Positions 23,591 through 36,368 of a stretch of DNA of 64,000 nt are shown one piece after another. Below the pieces are notes generated by a model that saw nothing but the letters and a program-made list of their open reading frames with translations, was not told the origin of the DNA and did no database searches. The translations under genes and the position numbers were made by a program. The stretch's first letter is position 1, and each line of letters starts with the position of its first letter. Source of the stretch: Corylus avellana (Eukaryota; Streptophyta; Magnoliopsida; Fagales; Betulaceae); the NCBI RefSeq assembly GCF_901000735.1, contig NC_081541.1, forward strand, positions 25,359,743-25,423,742, in the 5' to 3' direction.

Positions 23591-23689
23591 AATTGTAAAT
23601 AAAGTCATACAAGGAGCTTACAGAACTGTAGTAAGAGTACTTAATACCTTGCATGAAATCATCAAGAAGAACATTTTTAGGCACAAAAA

Positions 23690-24395
23690 CTCCCAAAAGT
23701 TCACAATTAACAAGGGAATAAAGTACCAACAAAAGCATGGACCACAAGTTCAAACGAATATGGAAGAAGAAAGCTTTCATCTGGTATAAAGACAACAAAA
23801 AGCTTCCACTTTTTGAATCAACAAAACCCACAAAAAAAAAGAACCAAAAATTACCTTTGTCTTCCTCAAGACGTTTGCGGAATCGCTCTTTGGCAAAAAC
23901 GAAACCCTAGCCATCAAATACAGAGCACTACGATGACTGACAATGTCGCGTTCAAAGGTTGGGTTTTGGACGCTAGGAGTTTGACCGGAAACATAGCTGT
24001 CGATGGAAGACTGGACACCATCGATTTCGAGAGATGGGGCTCATAGGTGGGTCTGATTGAATGATAACTTGGGGGTTTCGAAATTAAACCCCCAAGTTCA
24101 GATGCTCACCGTTTTGCCATCAGATCAAAACAGTGAGTTTTGATCCTACGTGTCCACAGTGGACACATACAATCAAAAATTGGGATTGAGATGGTAACTT
24201 TGAAACGGTGCATTTAGTTTGGGATTGACGGGCGTTAAACATTTGGGGAAAAATGTAACAGTATGGGTTAATTTGTCTTTTCGATTGACCCCTAGAGTAA
24301 AAATTCGAAGAAAAAAAAAAATTCAGAGAGTTTTCTGTTTTGGCACATTGACTTAGGAATTTATAAGATATATATCCTTAATAATTTTTAGATTA
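23690..24395 (-). repeat. Right TIR of the MULE
   Basis: Reverse complement of the left TIR at roughly 85-90% identity. Both carry the same coding-like segment (here about 24023-23870, minus). The inner boundary is near acttttgggagttt. Confidence 0.8.
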
Positions 24396-24662
24396 ATTTT
24401 TTTTTTTTTACTAGCCTTGGAGGAAGGGACATTGATAATTTTTTGTAGTTTAGGGTGAACATTATCACAATCTAAAGTTTGCAGGCATTGTTAACTAGCA
24501 GAAGTGGCTCAATATATATTGAGGCATGAGGCAAAAAGTTACTAGCTTTTTTTATTAATTATAATATATAATATAATGGATTTTTATACTAAATATAAAA
24601 TATTTAAAAATAGTATTCAAAAAAAAAATTCTACTCTTCCTTCTATATGTAAAAATACTAAT

Positions 24663-25656
24663 TGTTAGTTTTAATGTTTCTTGGCTGAATTCGTATGAAA
24701 AAAAATACTTGTGGTTAATATGTTCAGTTTAAGTGTGTAGTGTGCGATCTAGTGAAATAAAGTGAAACGGAAGAATCACATAGAGCTTCGTCTGAAGCCT
24801 CGACTGCACTGCGTCCAGACAAGAAGGCTGAAGCTGAATTCCAAAATGGCTCGTCTAAAGACTCGTCTGCAAAGACGTCCGAACGAGGAGGTTGAATCTA
24901 ATTTCCAGAAGCCTCCATCTGAAGCCTCATCGGCAAGCCGTCCGGACGAGAAGACTAAAATCATTTTTCCAGAGAGCTTCGTCTGCAAGCCATCCGGATG
25001 CGCCATGCCAGAGAACTAGGGTTTAGTGATTTTAACCTAGTTCCGTCCAGACGAGCCTGTATCTCGTCCGGACACCCCTTGTAACTTTAGTCTATTTTGA
25101 ATAGAGTTCGTGTCAGACTAGACTAGGGGTCTGTAGCCTATTTATATTAAACTATACATAGGTGTATAGGTACAAATTCTGCATCTAGAGTTCAGGAGAT
25201 TAATTGTGTTAAGAGAGTCTTTGTTATAGAGCGTTAATTAATTCTCTCTCTTAGAGTAAGGAACGTTTGATCGTCCTCGATGATAAAGCAATTGAAGTCA
25301 ATCGAAGTTCCGGTGAAGGGAGATCACGCAGAAGCTACAGTTTAGAGGTTCTAGGAGAACTACTGCGGTAGCGGATAAGTGTGCCGCTTATCTAGTACAC
25401 AGGAGTGTCAAGTACAATGGTTTTGCAAGTCTTTGACATTGTGTAATTTCTCGTTATTCTACTGTGAAGTGATTTTTTGGGTTTGACTACCATAGAGAGG
25501 TTTTACATTTTAGAAAGTTTTATAAATGGTTTACTCTTCATAAACAAATTTCTGTGTTCATGATTGATTGATTTTACATTCCGCATTCCGCATATATTTG
25601 ATGTACTCTCTATTAATTCCTGAGTGGGTGAGTTTTGAAGTCTTACTAGTTTTTCA
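24663..25656 (+). mobile_element. Solo LTR (994 bp), CGTCCGGACG family
   Basis: Begins TGTTAGTTTTAATG and ends TAGTTTTTCA, flanked by ctaat (24658-24662) and ctatt (25657-25661), a 5-bp target duplication with one mismatch. It aligns in order with the solo LTR at 3359-4294: CGTCCGGACG motifs, tagactaggggtc, TCTTAGAGTAagg, gagaggttttac, and tccgcatat near the end. It is an older or divergent subfamily member. The open frames inside it are not genes. Confidence 0.75.
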
Positions 25657-25954
25657 CTATTAAAATAATTTGTCTCCAAGATTTGATTAGAAATGATGAC
25701 AAATAAAAAGTAAAGGGGCAAATGCTTTTGTTTGAAATCTTTTAAGGTATTAAACACTCCTCGTTAGTTGTCACGTCCAACTTATTTTTTAAAGGCCTCT
25801 CACATTCTCTTTTTTTTAAAAAAAAAAAAAAGAAATCTTTCAGGGGCCTTTACAAAATTGGACAAATATCCTCACCATTTCCAGTAAAATAGATATTATT
25901 TATTTCTTGGTTAGAATTTTAAGTTGATACATATAATGGCATACGTAATTTTAC

Positions 25955-26036
25955 ATTATTTAAATTATAAAGTGGGAGTCACTAGTTCGGATCTCCCTTT
26001 TAACTCTTATGTGGGCATGTCAAAAAAAAATAATAA
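25955..26036 (+). mobile_element. Truncated tRNA-derived SINE (3' part)
   Basis: A B-box-like agttcggatctccc is followed by cttatgtgggcatgtc and an A-rich tail with AAT repeats. This is the usual order at the 3' end of plant tRNA-derived SINEs. The A box is not recognisable. Confidence 0.45.
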
Positions 26037-26290
26037 TAATTTACATTATTTAAATTTTTTTAAAAACGTGTCAACATTGACTTTATACACCAACTTTAAG
26101 TCTTGACTACAAAATTAATAATATCAATTTTATTTAGAATTGAGAAGAATAAGGGGCCTACAGCCATGTTAATTAGGTAATAGTTGGAAGAAAATATATA
26201 AACTTTTCTCAAAAATTAAAATAGCCCGACAAATTATACCATAATTAAGGTATTTGTTTTAGCTAATTTTTGTTTTGGTATGGGATACAC

Positions 26291-27067
26291 CAATCCTTCC
26301 ACCTTGTGTGCCTTTCAATGGTGGATTAATAGTAGAATATAGAAAGGATATATAATTATGCATCCACCTTCAACGGATAAGCTCTGAGAATTTGAGGAAA
26401 ATCTTTATTACTATTTCCACAGCTTATTTAGCAACACATTAACTATTCAATGCGTGGAGACTAGGCATCGCCAACATATTGGTAGAATCTGCTTAGATTT
26501 TCCCATGGAAATGGGTTCCATTGGGCACATACTTTGAACAGTGTCTTCATTACCATTAACACCAATAATTAGATAGATTTTCGGAAGATTAAGAAACTTA
26601 ATGTTGGAAGTGTGTCTTAGTTATGGTGTCTTTGCACCGTTCTTGGGTCGGGAATTTCGTACAATAAGGTTGTCATATTGCAATGACACTGTAATATGAT
26701 TATTGCACTCCCAAGTCTCACTTATACGGGTTGATGTTTGGGCAGCTCGAGCAAATAGGATTCAAACAGGCTCTTATATAGAATTGCCCTATTACAATGC
26801 AATGTGACAACTCTCATAGTTGTATTTTCACACATTTGATAAGGTATAATTAACGTGGTGCATTTTCCTTCCAATTTAATAGAAAATGCTAACGAATGAG
26901 GGCAAATTAAAAGTGCTAAATAGTTTGAAGAAGTAGATTGTCACTTTTTAAAATTTGGTAACAATTAAATGGAATAAGTGCAGTTTTCCCTAATTCACAA
27001 TTTGGACCAAAGTGAGCATTCTAGTTGTTTCAAGTACTTGGGCTGGCCTTGGGCCATTCTGGTATGA
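26291..27067 (+). repeat. Dispersed direct repeat R1 (homolog of 29129-29897)
   Basis: About 775 bp running from ccaccttgtgtg to gggccattctgg, repeated in the same orientation 2.8 kb downstream at roughly 93% identity by eye. No gene inside. Part of it (from 26643) recurs at 37581-38005 in copy 2 of the large duplication. Confidence 0.8.
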
Positions 27068-28301
27068 GTGAATGAATTGGTATTTTGTGTTGTTATTTTG
27101 AATGCATTGGGCTCTCCTTGATTCACATGCTCATGTATTTAGAATGTACAGTTCGTATCTAGCTCATCTTCTTGACTTGCACATTTGATGCTCTACTTCT
27201 ATTATTATTATTTTTTGAAAATGTAGAAAATGATGTGGGTTACTTGCTAGGGAGAGGTTGCTCGTATCAAGGGGAAATTGACATAGAGCAGTCTTGATAT
27301 TGATGTTGTTTGTTTTATGACACATGTTATTGATGCCTCACTAAAAATAAATGATTTCACTTGTGTCATTTCTGCTAATGAGTTATTGTTTATTCTCTTT
27401 ATCCTTGTCCTATCTATTGAGTTGTAAAACTGGGGAGAATGGGTAAAATAGTTCTCAGGGAAGAACTGCTAGCATACTTTTTTGTATGTCCTTTTTCAAT
27501 TCTTGAGGAAAGAATGAGAGATTATGGGAGTTAATTATTCATTTATAGTATATCTATTTATAAATGATGTGATTAATTTTTTTTATTTTTTTTTCTATAC
27601 ATTTAATGAGTTTGTTTAGTTTTTTCAGAACACATATACATTACACATCTTAGATCATCCTTAGTCTAGGGTGCGATTGTAATATGTTGTTTTTCCTATA
27701 TTTTTGTCGAGTCTCTTGTGTATTTGAGGTTTGTCATTAAATGGCCAAAAATAAAATATTGTTCGGTTTTAGAAGTTAATTGGCCTCATTCGGTGTTCAA
27801 AACTTCTTCATCACCTAAATATTTTGGTGTGAAAAGTTGAGTCTTTGTGTCTTCCAGAGAGATCCAGCACCTAAACATACCAGGACATCACTTAGAGATC
27901 ATTTGAAAGTCGTGACACATCACTTGACAAGGTTTAATGTCGCTTAAATTCAAGCGATTAACATTTGTGACTGAATTTTTGGGAAGTATGGAAGGAACAC
28001 AAATATATATATATATATATATATATAGAAACTCATCTATCTAAATCTACCAAAAAGATGATGATAGCTAGAACTGGAAGAAATCCATCTTTATTATCAC
28101 CATCTTACGTTGGAGCAATATCCCTCCAAACACAAGTGACTCTCAAGGTACATCTGCGATTGTCAAGGCCAATATTTAATGAGAAAACATATGATTTTTT
28201 ATTAGATCAGAATATAACTATATTACTTATAAACTATGTTTAGGAAATGAAGGACACTACACAAATAAATGAATGAGACTTTTTCCCCCTCCATTAGCAT
28301 T

Positions 28302-28479
28302 ATCTAACATACTTTCATCTCACCACTATTTCGCTATGCTGACATGACATTATCAAATCATTTTTAGAAAGAAAAAAGAAAAAAGAAAAAAAAAAAAAAA
28401 AAAAAAAAACACTAATGGCAGATTGACAATGACACATCAACAAAATGGGATGGTAGTGGGATGAAAGTATGCTAGCACT
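28302..28479. mobile_element. MITE with CTAACATACTTTCAT-type ends
   Basis: The left end ctaacatactttcatctcac is mirrored by gatgaaagtatgctagcac. The centre holds a 24-base A run. The second copy of the duplication carries it at 39240-39417. Confidence 0.6.
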
Positions 28480-28740
28480 ATTTAGACTTTTTTGTTTTTG
28501 TTAGAATAATTTTAAATACTCATCTTTCATTTGACTTCCATACTATTGGGTTAATGCAGCAATGTCCCACAGCCCTTTGATTTTTTTTTCTTTCTTTCTT
28601 TTTTTCTTTTTTAAGTAAGGGCTAATCCAAGGACTGATGAGTAATATCATATCAGCCTAGTGATATGAGAGTAGCGAGAGATGAGTATATAGCATTACTC
28701 TTTATGTTAACATGAATGGAGTAATGATATAAGGAGGACT

Positions 28741-28855
28741 AGAGTCTTCCTAAATATGACGTGGCTTTTAAAATCACCATTAAATTTGAGATGATCATTA
28801 TTGAATTTTAATCTATTAATGATTTTAAATGCCACATCACATTTATCATTACTCT
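28741..28855. mobile_element. Short hairpin MITE (TGACGTGGCTTTTAAAATCA family)
   Basis: Ends agagt...actct. The inverted arms atgacgtggcttttaaaatc and gattttaaatgccacatcac fold on each other. The same family is seen at about 52509-52600 and, through the duplication, at 39679-39793. Confidence 0.6.
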
Positions 28856-29128
28856 AGAAAATGCACCAACTGACTCATACATGACTCAAAATTATCCATT
28901 ACACCTTAGATTAGACGAAAAAAACTGACCTGAAAAAAAAAAAAGAAAAAAAAAATGAGGAAACCCAGACTATAGGTCTTTGTAGGGATTTTTAATTAAA
29001 TAGTTTGAAGGGTCGATTACCGCTTTTTAAAATTTGATAGGGTAATTGTAAATCTGGTATGAATTACCTATAAAGAGCACAAACTTGTGACTCAAGAACA
29101 TGGATATGAAAGCCATTCTGTGAATCTA

Positions 29129-29897
29129 AAGAGTGATCCTGCCACCTTGTGTGTCTTTCATTAATGGTGGAAAAGTAGAATATAGAAAGGATAATTCTGC
29201 ATCCACCTTCAACGGATAAGTGCTGAGAATTTGAGGAGAATCTTTATTACTATTTCCACACAGCTTATTTTGCAACACATTAACTATTCAATACGTGGAA
29301 ACTAGGCATCGCCAACATATCATCATTTTCCCCATGGAAATGGGTTCCATTGGGCACATACTTTGAACAGTGTCTTCATTACCATTAACACCAATAATTA
29401 GATAGATTTTCAGAGGATTAAGAAACTTAATGTTGGAAGTGTACGTGTCTCAGTTATGATGTCTTTGCACTGTTCTAGGGTCGGGAATTTCGTACAATAA
29501 GGTTGTCATATTGCACTGACAATGTAATAGGATTATTGCACCAAGTCTACCCAAGTCTCACTTATACGGGTTGGTGTTTGGGCAACTCAAGCAAATAGGA
29601 TTCGGACAAGCTCTCATATAGAGTTGCCCTATTACAATGCAATGTGACAGCTCTTATAATTGTATTTTCACACATTTGATAAGGTATAATTAACGTGGTG
29701 CATTTTTCTTCCAATTTAATAGAAAATGCTAACGAATGAAAGCAAATTAAAAGTGCTAAATAGTTTGAAGGGGTCAATTGTCACTTTTTAAAATTTGGTA
29801 ACAATTAAATGGAATAAGTGCAGTTTTCCCTAATTCACAATTTGGACCAAAGTGAGCATTCTAGTTGTTTCAAGTACTTGGGCCATTCTGGTGTGAG
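29129..29897 (+). repeat. Dispersed direct repeat R2
   Basis: Partner of 26291-27067; also present in copy 2 at about 40053-40821. It lies about 0.9 kb upstream of the BYPASS1-like gene. From 29898 to 30720 nothing but AT-rich upstream sequence with a CT microsatellite (30509-30526) is seen. Confidence 0.75.
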
Positions 29898-30723
29898 AGT
29901 AATCCATCATAGATGTTATTTTAGAATCAATGGGTCCATGTTTGAAAAGGAACCAAATTGGTAAATTGATGATAATCAAGAATTGTAAATTGAATGCCTA
30001 AAAAAGAAAGTCCAAGTCCTGAAAACATAAAATCTCTTTAGAGAACCTTCACCAATATCCCCAATTCCTTTTAAAAGAAAGCAAATCTCAATAAAATACA
30101 ACTTGTTTAGGAATACAAGACCAAAAAGTTGCAATGTGAGATATGTAGAACAGTAGAAACATGAGGAGAGATTAGCAAAAAAGGTGAAGAAGCCAAAGAG
30201 CACTCAATTCAAAAGGAACCAAATCAAGCTAGAACAATGAGAAAAAAATTTTAAAAAAAATAAAAATAAAAATTCTCAGTCAAAGTAGTCAGACTTTTAC
30301 AGCCCAGGAAACATAATCTAACATATCGTATGATATGAAGAGCTTCAAGATTGTTTATTTACTTTCCATCATATATTCCCATATTTTTTATTTTACTTTC
30401 TATCATGATTCTGACCCCTTTGGGACTCCAAAAACAAAAACACACACTAAAAGAAAATAAAGAAAAAGGTCAAATACAATAAATAAATAAATAAGAAAAT
30501 TTTGAGATCTCTCTCTCTCTCTCTCTAACTTTTTTTTATATTTATTTCTTTTTTACTAACTTCCCATTTAACAATGAAACGGCAGATTCCCAATCATCCC
30601 CTCCACTCTATAGGAAACACCCATAATTGCACCCAACAATGCTTTTCACTATAGAAACCCTGAGCTCTTGAGCTCTCCCACTTTTTTCCCATTAATTTCT
30701 TCTTTGTTTTCTTCTTCTTATAC

Positions 30724-30730
30724 TATAAAT
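30724..30730 (+). promoter_or_regulatory. TATA box of the BYPASS1-like gene (copy 1)
   Basis: TATAAAT lies 97 bp before the ATG. The implied 5' leader is strongly pyrimidine-rich (ttctccccccccaccc ... cttcacctcccatc), a common plant Y-patch arrangement. Confidence 0.6.
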
Positions 30731-30820
30731 ACCCATCAATCTCCATCATCTTTTTCTCCCCCCCCACCCACCCACCATATCACCCTCTCTTTCTTTTCTA
30801 TTTTTTCTTCACCTCCCATC

Positions 30821-32209
30821 ATGGATCCCTCATGCACCACCACCTCTTCTGTCAGTGGCTTCTACAACTTTCTCAACCAAGGCCTCGACGAGCTCGACCA
30901 ATCCTTGCTCTCCCATGATTTCATGTCAATCCAATTCCTTCAGAAGGTGCTTTCCTCCCTCAGATCTTTTCATTCCCAGCTAACCATTTTGGTTCATAAG
31001 CTTCAGTTGCCTGTGGGTGAAAAATGGCTGGACGAGTACATGGATGAAAGCTCCCGGCTCTGGGAAGCATGTCAAGTCCTTAAATCCGGCGCCGCCGGCA
31101 TGGAAAACTATTACTCTGCTGCCGCCAATATCGAATCCTCCCTCGATAGTTTTCACCACCTTAGCCCTCAGCTCTCTCGTCAGGTCGGTAAACTTCATAA
31201 AACCCTATCTCAAGTACTCATCAGAGTGATGTGCACAAGTATTTTTTCTCCGATGAGTAATACTATTCAGTAAACTGCTACACATGACTGTTGTACGACT
31301 AGGATGATATGGCACTAAAAGTTAACTCTTGTTCTTTCTTTTCTGCAATTTATATCATCATTTAAGTATCAGTGAAGTTTCATTATGTATAGGTAATTTG
31401 ACAGTAAATTTAATTATTTAATCAATACTTTAGCACTCTCCCTCACAGTATAAGTATGTGAAATAGTTAATTGAAATTAGAGATAAACTATGAAGTTAGG
31501 GTTTGAACTTATCAAGATCTCTGCTCTAATACATAAAAATAAATAAATTTAATTGTTTAATCAATAATTTAACATGATTTATATGTATTCTGAGTGTCTG
31601 ATATATGCGTAGGTAATCCGAGCAATAAGTGGTTGCCAAAGAGAAATCTTAGCATTGGAAGAGGATAACAGGAGCATGATGGAAACAAGAATTCAACCAC
31701 TATCACTATGTTTCAATGATCAAAACACCTCCACGATATCAAAGTTCAATGGGTTCAATGGTTTTCGAGGGGTTCTTTCTGCAATGAGGAGTATTAGCTC
31801 ATTGCTTTTGATGATCTTGCTCTGTGGACTTGTATATTGTTGGCCTCCATCAGGCTTTCTTCAAGGCGGCTACGAGGGGCATCCTGTATTTGGCTCAACT
31901 TTTATGGTTTCAGTCACAAGATTGCAGCAAAGAGTTGCAAATGAGATTGGCCAGATTGAAGGGCAGCCGGGAATTATGCTTTATGAGTTCCGGGAAGCGA
32001 AGACGGCCATGGAAGAGCTTAAAGGTGTAATGGAGAGATTTTTGGAGTATGAAGCTGAGGTTGATATACAAGAAACGATTGATAGGTTGAAGAGTTGCTT
32101 TGGGTCTTTGAGATGTGGGGTGGAGACTATGATTGGGCAGCTTGATGATTTTTTTGATGAAATAGTTGAATGGAGGAAGAAGCTTTTGGACATGTGCACT
32201 AATAGGTAG
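30821..32209 (+). CDS. BYPASS1-like (BPS1/ROH1-related, PF05633-type) protein, copy 1
   Basis: Two exons (30821-31183 and 31613-32209) with a phase-0 intron (CAG/gtcggt ... gcgtag/GTA) give a 319-aa protein. The ATG at 30821 is chosen because it follows a TATA box and leader, starts [13 protein letters not shown] and fits family length. The longer upstream frame has no ATG. Family landmarks are an N-terminal helical region with LDELDQSLL, the [20 protein letters not shown] block (about residues 65-84) and [19 protein letters not shown] at the exon junction. A hydrophobic segment ([18 protein letters not shown], about 180-198) and a C-terminal helical domain follow. Arabidopsis BPS1 limits a root-derived mobile signal that inhibits shoot growth; the molecular activity of the family is unsettled, so the role here is by family only. 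Both splice sites and the frame are intact. The protein is identical to that of copy 2. Confidence 0.88.
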
Positions 32210-35200
32210 AGAAAGAAAGTCTGGATATGTGCAGCCCTAGCTTGAGGAAGAAAAGGGTTCAAAGAAAAAGGTAGAAAATTCATTTTTCTAAAGAGAAATA
32301 TTACGCATACTCCCAAGTGCTCGCTCCCCTGACGTGACATTAAAAATCGTTATTTGAAGTGAACACTTAGAATATGTGTAGCACTCCTCTTTGCTAAAAT
32401 TGCCGTGGTCTCACCCGTCCATCTAATCTTCCTCTCTCTCTCTTTCATTTTACTTATGCTCCATTTTTATTTTGGTTTTTTTTTTTGGGGGGTTTTTTTT
32501 AAAAAGAAATATATTTTCTATCTTGAAGTTACTTTGCCTTCAAGCTATAGTAGATCAGTTGAAGCTTTAAGAGAGATTTTTTCCAGGGAAACCCATAAAA
32601 GGAAAATTCTGAAGGAAAGAGAATATGATTCTTGCTTAGAAGAAAAGCAATATTACTATCCCAAGGTAAGAAACAAGAAGAATATAAAGACAGGCAGTAG
32701 CTTGAATGGAAAGCAAGATATTCCTACTCCAAGGTTCCTCAGATTCTTCTCCTTTGGGGTGGAGAAGATAATATAAAATGATGTGAAAAACGATGCTTCA
32801 TGTTTATCCCACAGCACCAGAAATCACAGATAATGAAGTTCTTCACAATTTCTGTCAAACAGTTTGAGAGATTAAAAAACCACTTTTTATTTTCTTCTCT
32901 CTCTCTATCTTTTCCCATATGACAGCTATTACTATTAATTTGTTATTATAGTACTTTCACCACTTTAATTATGGGATTACTTCTTCCCAATTTTATATTT
33001 GACCAATTGTTAAGGTTAAAATTATGTGCAAGATAGGTTAATCATAACTAATAGTAATTTTTGTCACAACTCACGAACCCGATACAAGCTACGTTAGGGT
33101 TGAGAGGTTTGACACGTTTAAGGTTGACCCATATAATCTTTTATATATATATATGGACGGAACTAAACACAACGCGAAGACAAACTGCCACGTGCACTTA
33201 AAGTATGCATTTATTGAACATGTTAGAAAATGAGAGGAGGGAATTGGAATATCACAGAGCTTTTCCAGAAAACAGCAATATACTAGATAAAGGTTTTTAA
33301 GAGAGAAGGAGATAAGGAATCAGGTAGGAAGTGAGCTCAGAAGGATGGTAAATTGTCATAAAGCAACAATAAAATTGACTTGTCAAGCTAAAAAGTAACT
33401 ATTACCATGAAAAGGGATCTTTATGTTTTGGTAAAAATAAAGGTGGATTTTGCTACCTGTCCACAAGACAATCTGAAAAACATATGTGACAATGATGTTT
33501 CTTAATTATTAAGGAAAATTATTCCTTATTTCATATGTGGGTCAGCTTCGTACCTTCTTTTCAACCTGTCCTACTCAGTTGCTCAGTTCACCTTTAATCA
33601 AGTTTAGACATAATACTTTCTTTGTTTAAAATTCACTTCAAGCAATTTGATTAAGTTAATCACTATCTAATTTTTTCTATACATTTCAATGACTATACTT
33701 GGCAAGCCTCTAGTAGATCTTGGGGCAAGAATTGTCAAGAAATCTATCATATTCTCAGAACCAATGAGATGCAAAAATAAGAAGAACGCAAAAACAAGTA
33801 ATCATAAATACAAAGATTTAATTACGTAGTTTACCACTATGAGCTATGTCTACAGAGTTTTAGCAAGGTTTCACTATTTCTTGAGAAACAATACAGGAGG
33901 CATTAATTACATCTGTACAAAACCCTAAAGTTAGAAGCAACTTTAAATACGACCCTCAACTAGGTCCACTCCATGGACTAAGCCTCGAAAAAAAAAAATC
34001 GCATTTAAACCATAGCACTTTCAACGTCAAATTAAGTCAGTGGCAAACCAAGCTCCACATAGCCTAACAAGAATAAGTAGCATTTGTCAAGCTATTTTGT
34101 TGATAGAATTACTCCGTGCTATTTGAACTATATTGGATAAGGATTCATAACAATTACCTACTCATAATTGGAGTAAATAATGTGAGGGACTTCATATGGA
34201 TTGCCCGACCACCTATCCAAGCAAATGCGTCCCGTATGAGGTCTCCAAATTGTTAGCAATTCAAATAGGTAATTGCCGTAAATCCTTTTCCTCGTTCATT
34301 TGCTGCGTGCGCAAACTTAAAATCCCTTTGTAGCAATAATGTGGAGTGTGGAAAGCAAGCTAACATGTGATCGGTGCAAGTAGCACTACTCTTCATGAAG
34401 TAGAAGTCCTTGTCAACATGAACTAAACAGTTAGAAAAATCCAGTAGCACTTGAGTGGGAGTGGAAAATGAAGCAAGAATTAAGATTCGTAAGAGCTTCT
34501 TGTCACTGCATGATTTTTCTTAGTCAAGAAAGATTTTGCACCCTGTAATGGTGCAAAGATTTCTGTATCGTATCTTTTGCAATTTTATAGAGATTCCAAA
34601 GAGTTGTGATAGCAAATTGACTAATCATTTTAGTGTAAAACAATGATGGAAAAAGTGGGGTGATTGGACAACATAGAGAGAGAGATTCCTAGGTTTGCTT
34701 TATTAGAAATTCAAAAAGCAGTTTTTGTATCTCAATGAAGGCATGAAGCTTTTGTCTGATTCTTGTTTGGTTTGAGATGAAAGCAATGGTGTTGAGTTGC
34801 TGTAGTTGATGATGGGAAGTCCCTCCCCCTAATGTGTCCCTAACACCACCTACTGACACGTTTCCTGCACATTGTGATTACTTCAATTTTCTTTTTCTTT
34901 TTCTTTTTCCCTTTTACTCTCTCTTATTTGTAATAATGCCTTCGTCCTTTCCTCATAATGAAATTATGAGCATCCTGCTTTTGAATACATGGTGGGGGTT
35001 TTTTTATGCTTTTCTTAGTTGTTGTACCTGTGAATTGTGATGCATATTTGTATTGGGTTTGTTAAAATGAATGGCATTTGTAGGAGAAAAAGTGTAAATG
35101 CCGTTCTTCCCATTGGATCTGGTAGACCCACATGGGTATAATGCAAATCCTACAAACCTAATAGTTGGTTTTCAAAAAAGTTAAGTCAGAGAATGATAAA

Positions 35201-35537
35201 TAGCTGCTCTCTTTTTAGGAACAGGATCCTTATCCTTAAGGATTGTATAGTTTCCTTCCGGATTTGTTTCTTTGTTGTGTTGGCTTTCCCAAAAGATTGG
35301 CTTGCTGTGTTCCCTTGAGTTCCAGTAGGATTCTACTAGAGGTACTTCGTTTTCTTCTGTTGTTTAAAAATTTTCATTCATCACAAAAATAAAAATCTTT
35401 CTCAGCATTTTCAAAAGGTTGTCAATCGAGTTATGTACATTGGGTATTGAAAGAATGATTGGAAAATCAGTATGAAGTACATCAATGAGATTATTTAGCA
35501 AAATAATACGACAATGTAAAGGGGATCAAAGAATTAT
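32210..35537. other. Intergenic region downstream of BYPASS1-like copy 1
   Basis: No gene supported. A short frame at 32405-32776 begins at a GTG and has no recognised domain. Positions 33690-33990 (aagatttaattacgtag, gctatgtctacagag) resemble a worn retroelement fragment. A TATA repeat lies at 33143-33153 and CT-rich DNA at 34886-34925. The same layout recurs in copy 2 (43134-46461). Confidence 0.5.
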
Positions 35538-35637
35538 NNNNNNNNNNNNNNNNNNNNNNNNNNNNNNNNNNNNNNNNNNNNNNNNNNNNNNNNNNNNNNN
35601 NNNNNNNNNNNNNNNNNNNNNNNNNNNNNNNNNNNNN
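35538..35637. other. Assembly gap (100 N)
   Basis: Placeholder gap at the right end of duplication copy 1. The next contig begins with 318 bases (35638-35955) not seen elsewhere in the window and without a recognisable gene. Confidence 0.98.
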
Positions 35638-35955
35638 AAGTGATAATAATGAAAAAGGTATTATCATTTAAAATTTTGGGCATAGTCTTTTCATTTCATA
35701 TAAACAAATGTCTTTTCATTTTATATTTTCATATATTACTAGTTGAATACGTTGTCTTTTAATTTTTTAAGAATTATCTTATAAGAGTTAGTTTCTAACA
35801 TTACATTAATAATACTTTGTAATTGGCACTACACTTCCACCTCATCCCAATTGCCCTAATATTTTTGGCGAAGAATCAAGCTACGCCCTTACCTTCTTGG
35901 AGTGCAGGTAGTGCCGCACAACATCTTATAACGGCCTCAGCCTGCTAGTAGGTAA

Positions 35956-36326
35956 CACTACAAAAAACAGGTCATTTTCTGACGTGGCAAACAGTGTCTT
36001 TTTTTGCCACGTCAGTAAATGCTGACGTGCTAAAACTGGCACGTCAACAAATATTTTACTGACATGTCAAAAGTACATGTCAGGATTTACTGACGTGTCA
36101 ACTTTTGACACGTCAATAAAATTTAATCAAATTTAATTTTTAAACAATTTATTTAAATAAAATTAAAATTTAAAAATTTCTGACGTGTCAACGTTCGACA
36201 CGTCAGAAACTTCTGACGTGTCGTTTTCACACGTCAGAAACTGCTGACGTGTCACTTTGACACGTCAATAGTTTTATTTTCTTATAGGATATTATATTTA
36301 TAAATATAACTTATAATATATTATAT

Positions 36327-36368
<42 letters not shown>

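Larger units (their letters stand above)
18535..24400 (+). mobile_element. Mutator-like element (MULE) with long TIRs and decayed transposase
   Basis: Inverted repeats of about 700 bp (18540-19245 and 23690-24395) flank a 4.4 kb interior that holds a recognisable but broken MuDR-type transposase (19450-20930). The right interior (21430-23590) is non-coding or holds possible captured fragments and a MITE-like insertion. The outermost bases and 9-bp target duplication could not be fixed by eye. The superfamily call rests on the transposase and the long TIRs. Confidence 0.8.
26643..35537 (+). repeat. Copy 1 of the 8.9 kb near-identical duplication
   Basis: Matches 37581-46461 with an offset of 10938 up to about 28920 and 10924 after a 14-bp A-tract deletion in copy 2. 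I noted about seven single-base differences over 8.9 kb. The segment contains R1 (part), two MITEs, R2 and a BYPASS1-like gene. Its right end is the contig edge, so its true extent is unknown. Confidence 0.95.

Noticed and set aside
30668..30820. Upstream extension of the BYPASS1-like frame
   Set aside because: It begins at TTG, not ATG, and covers the TATA box and leader. The ATG at 30821 is the plausible start.
32405..32776. 123-codon frame after the BYPASS1-like gene, duplicated at 43329-43700
   Set aside because: Starts at GTG, has no recognised domain, and is conserved only because the whole segment is duplicated.
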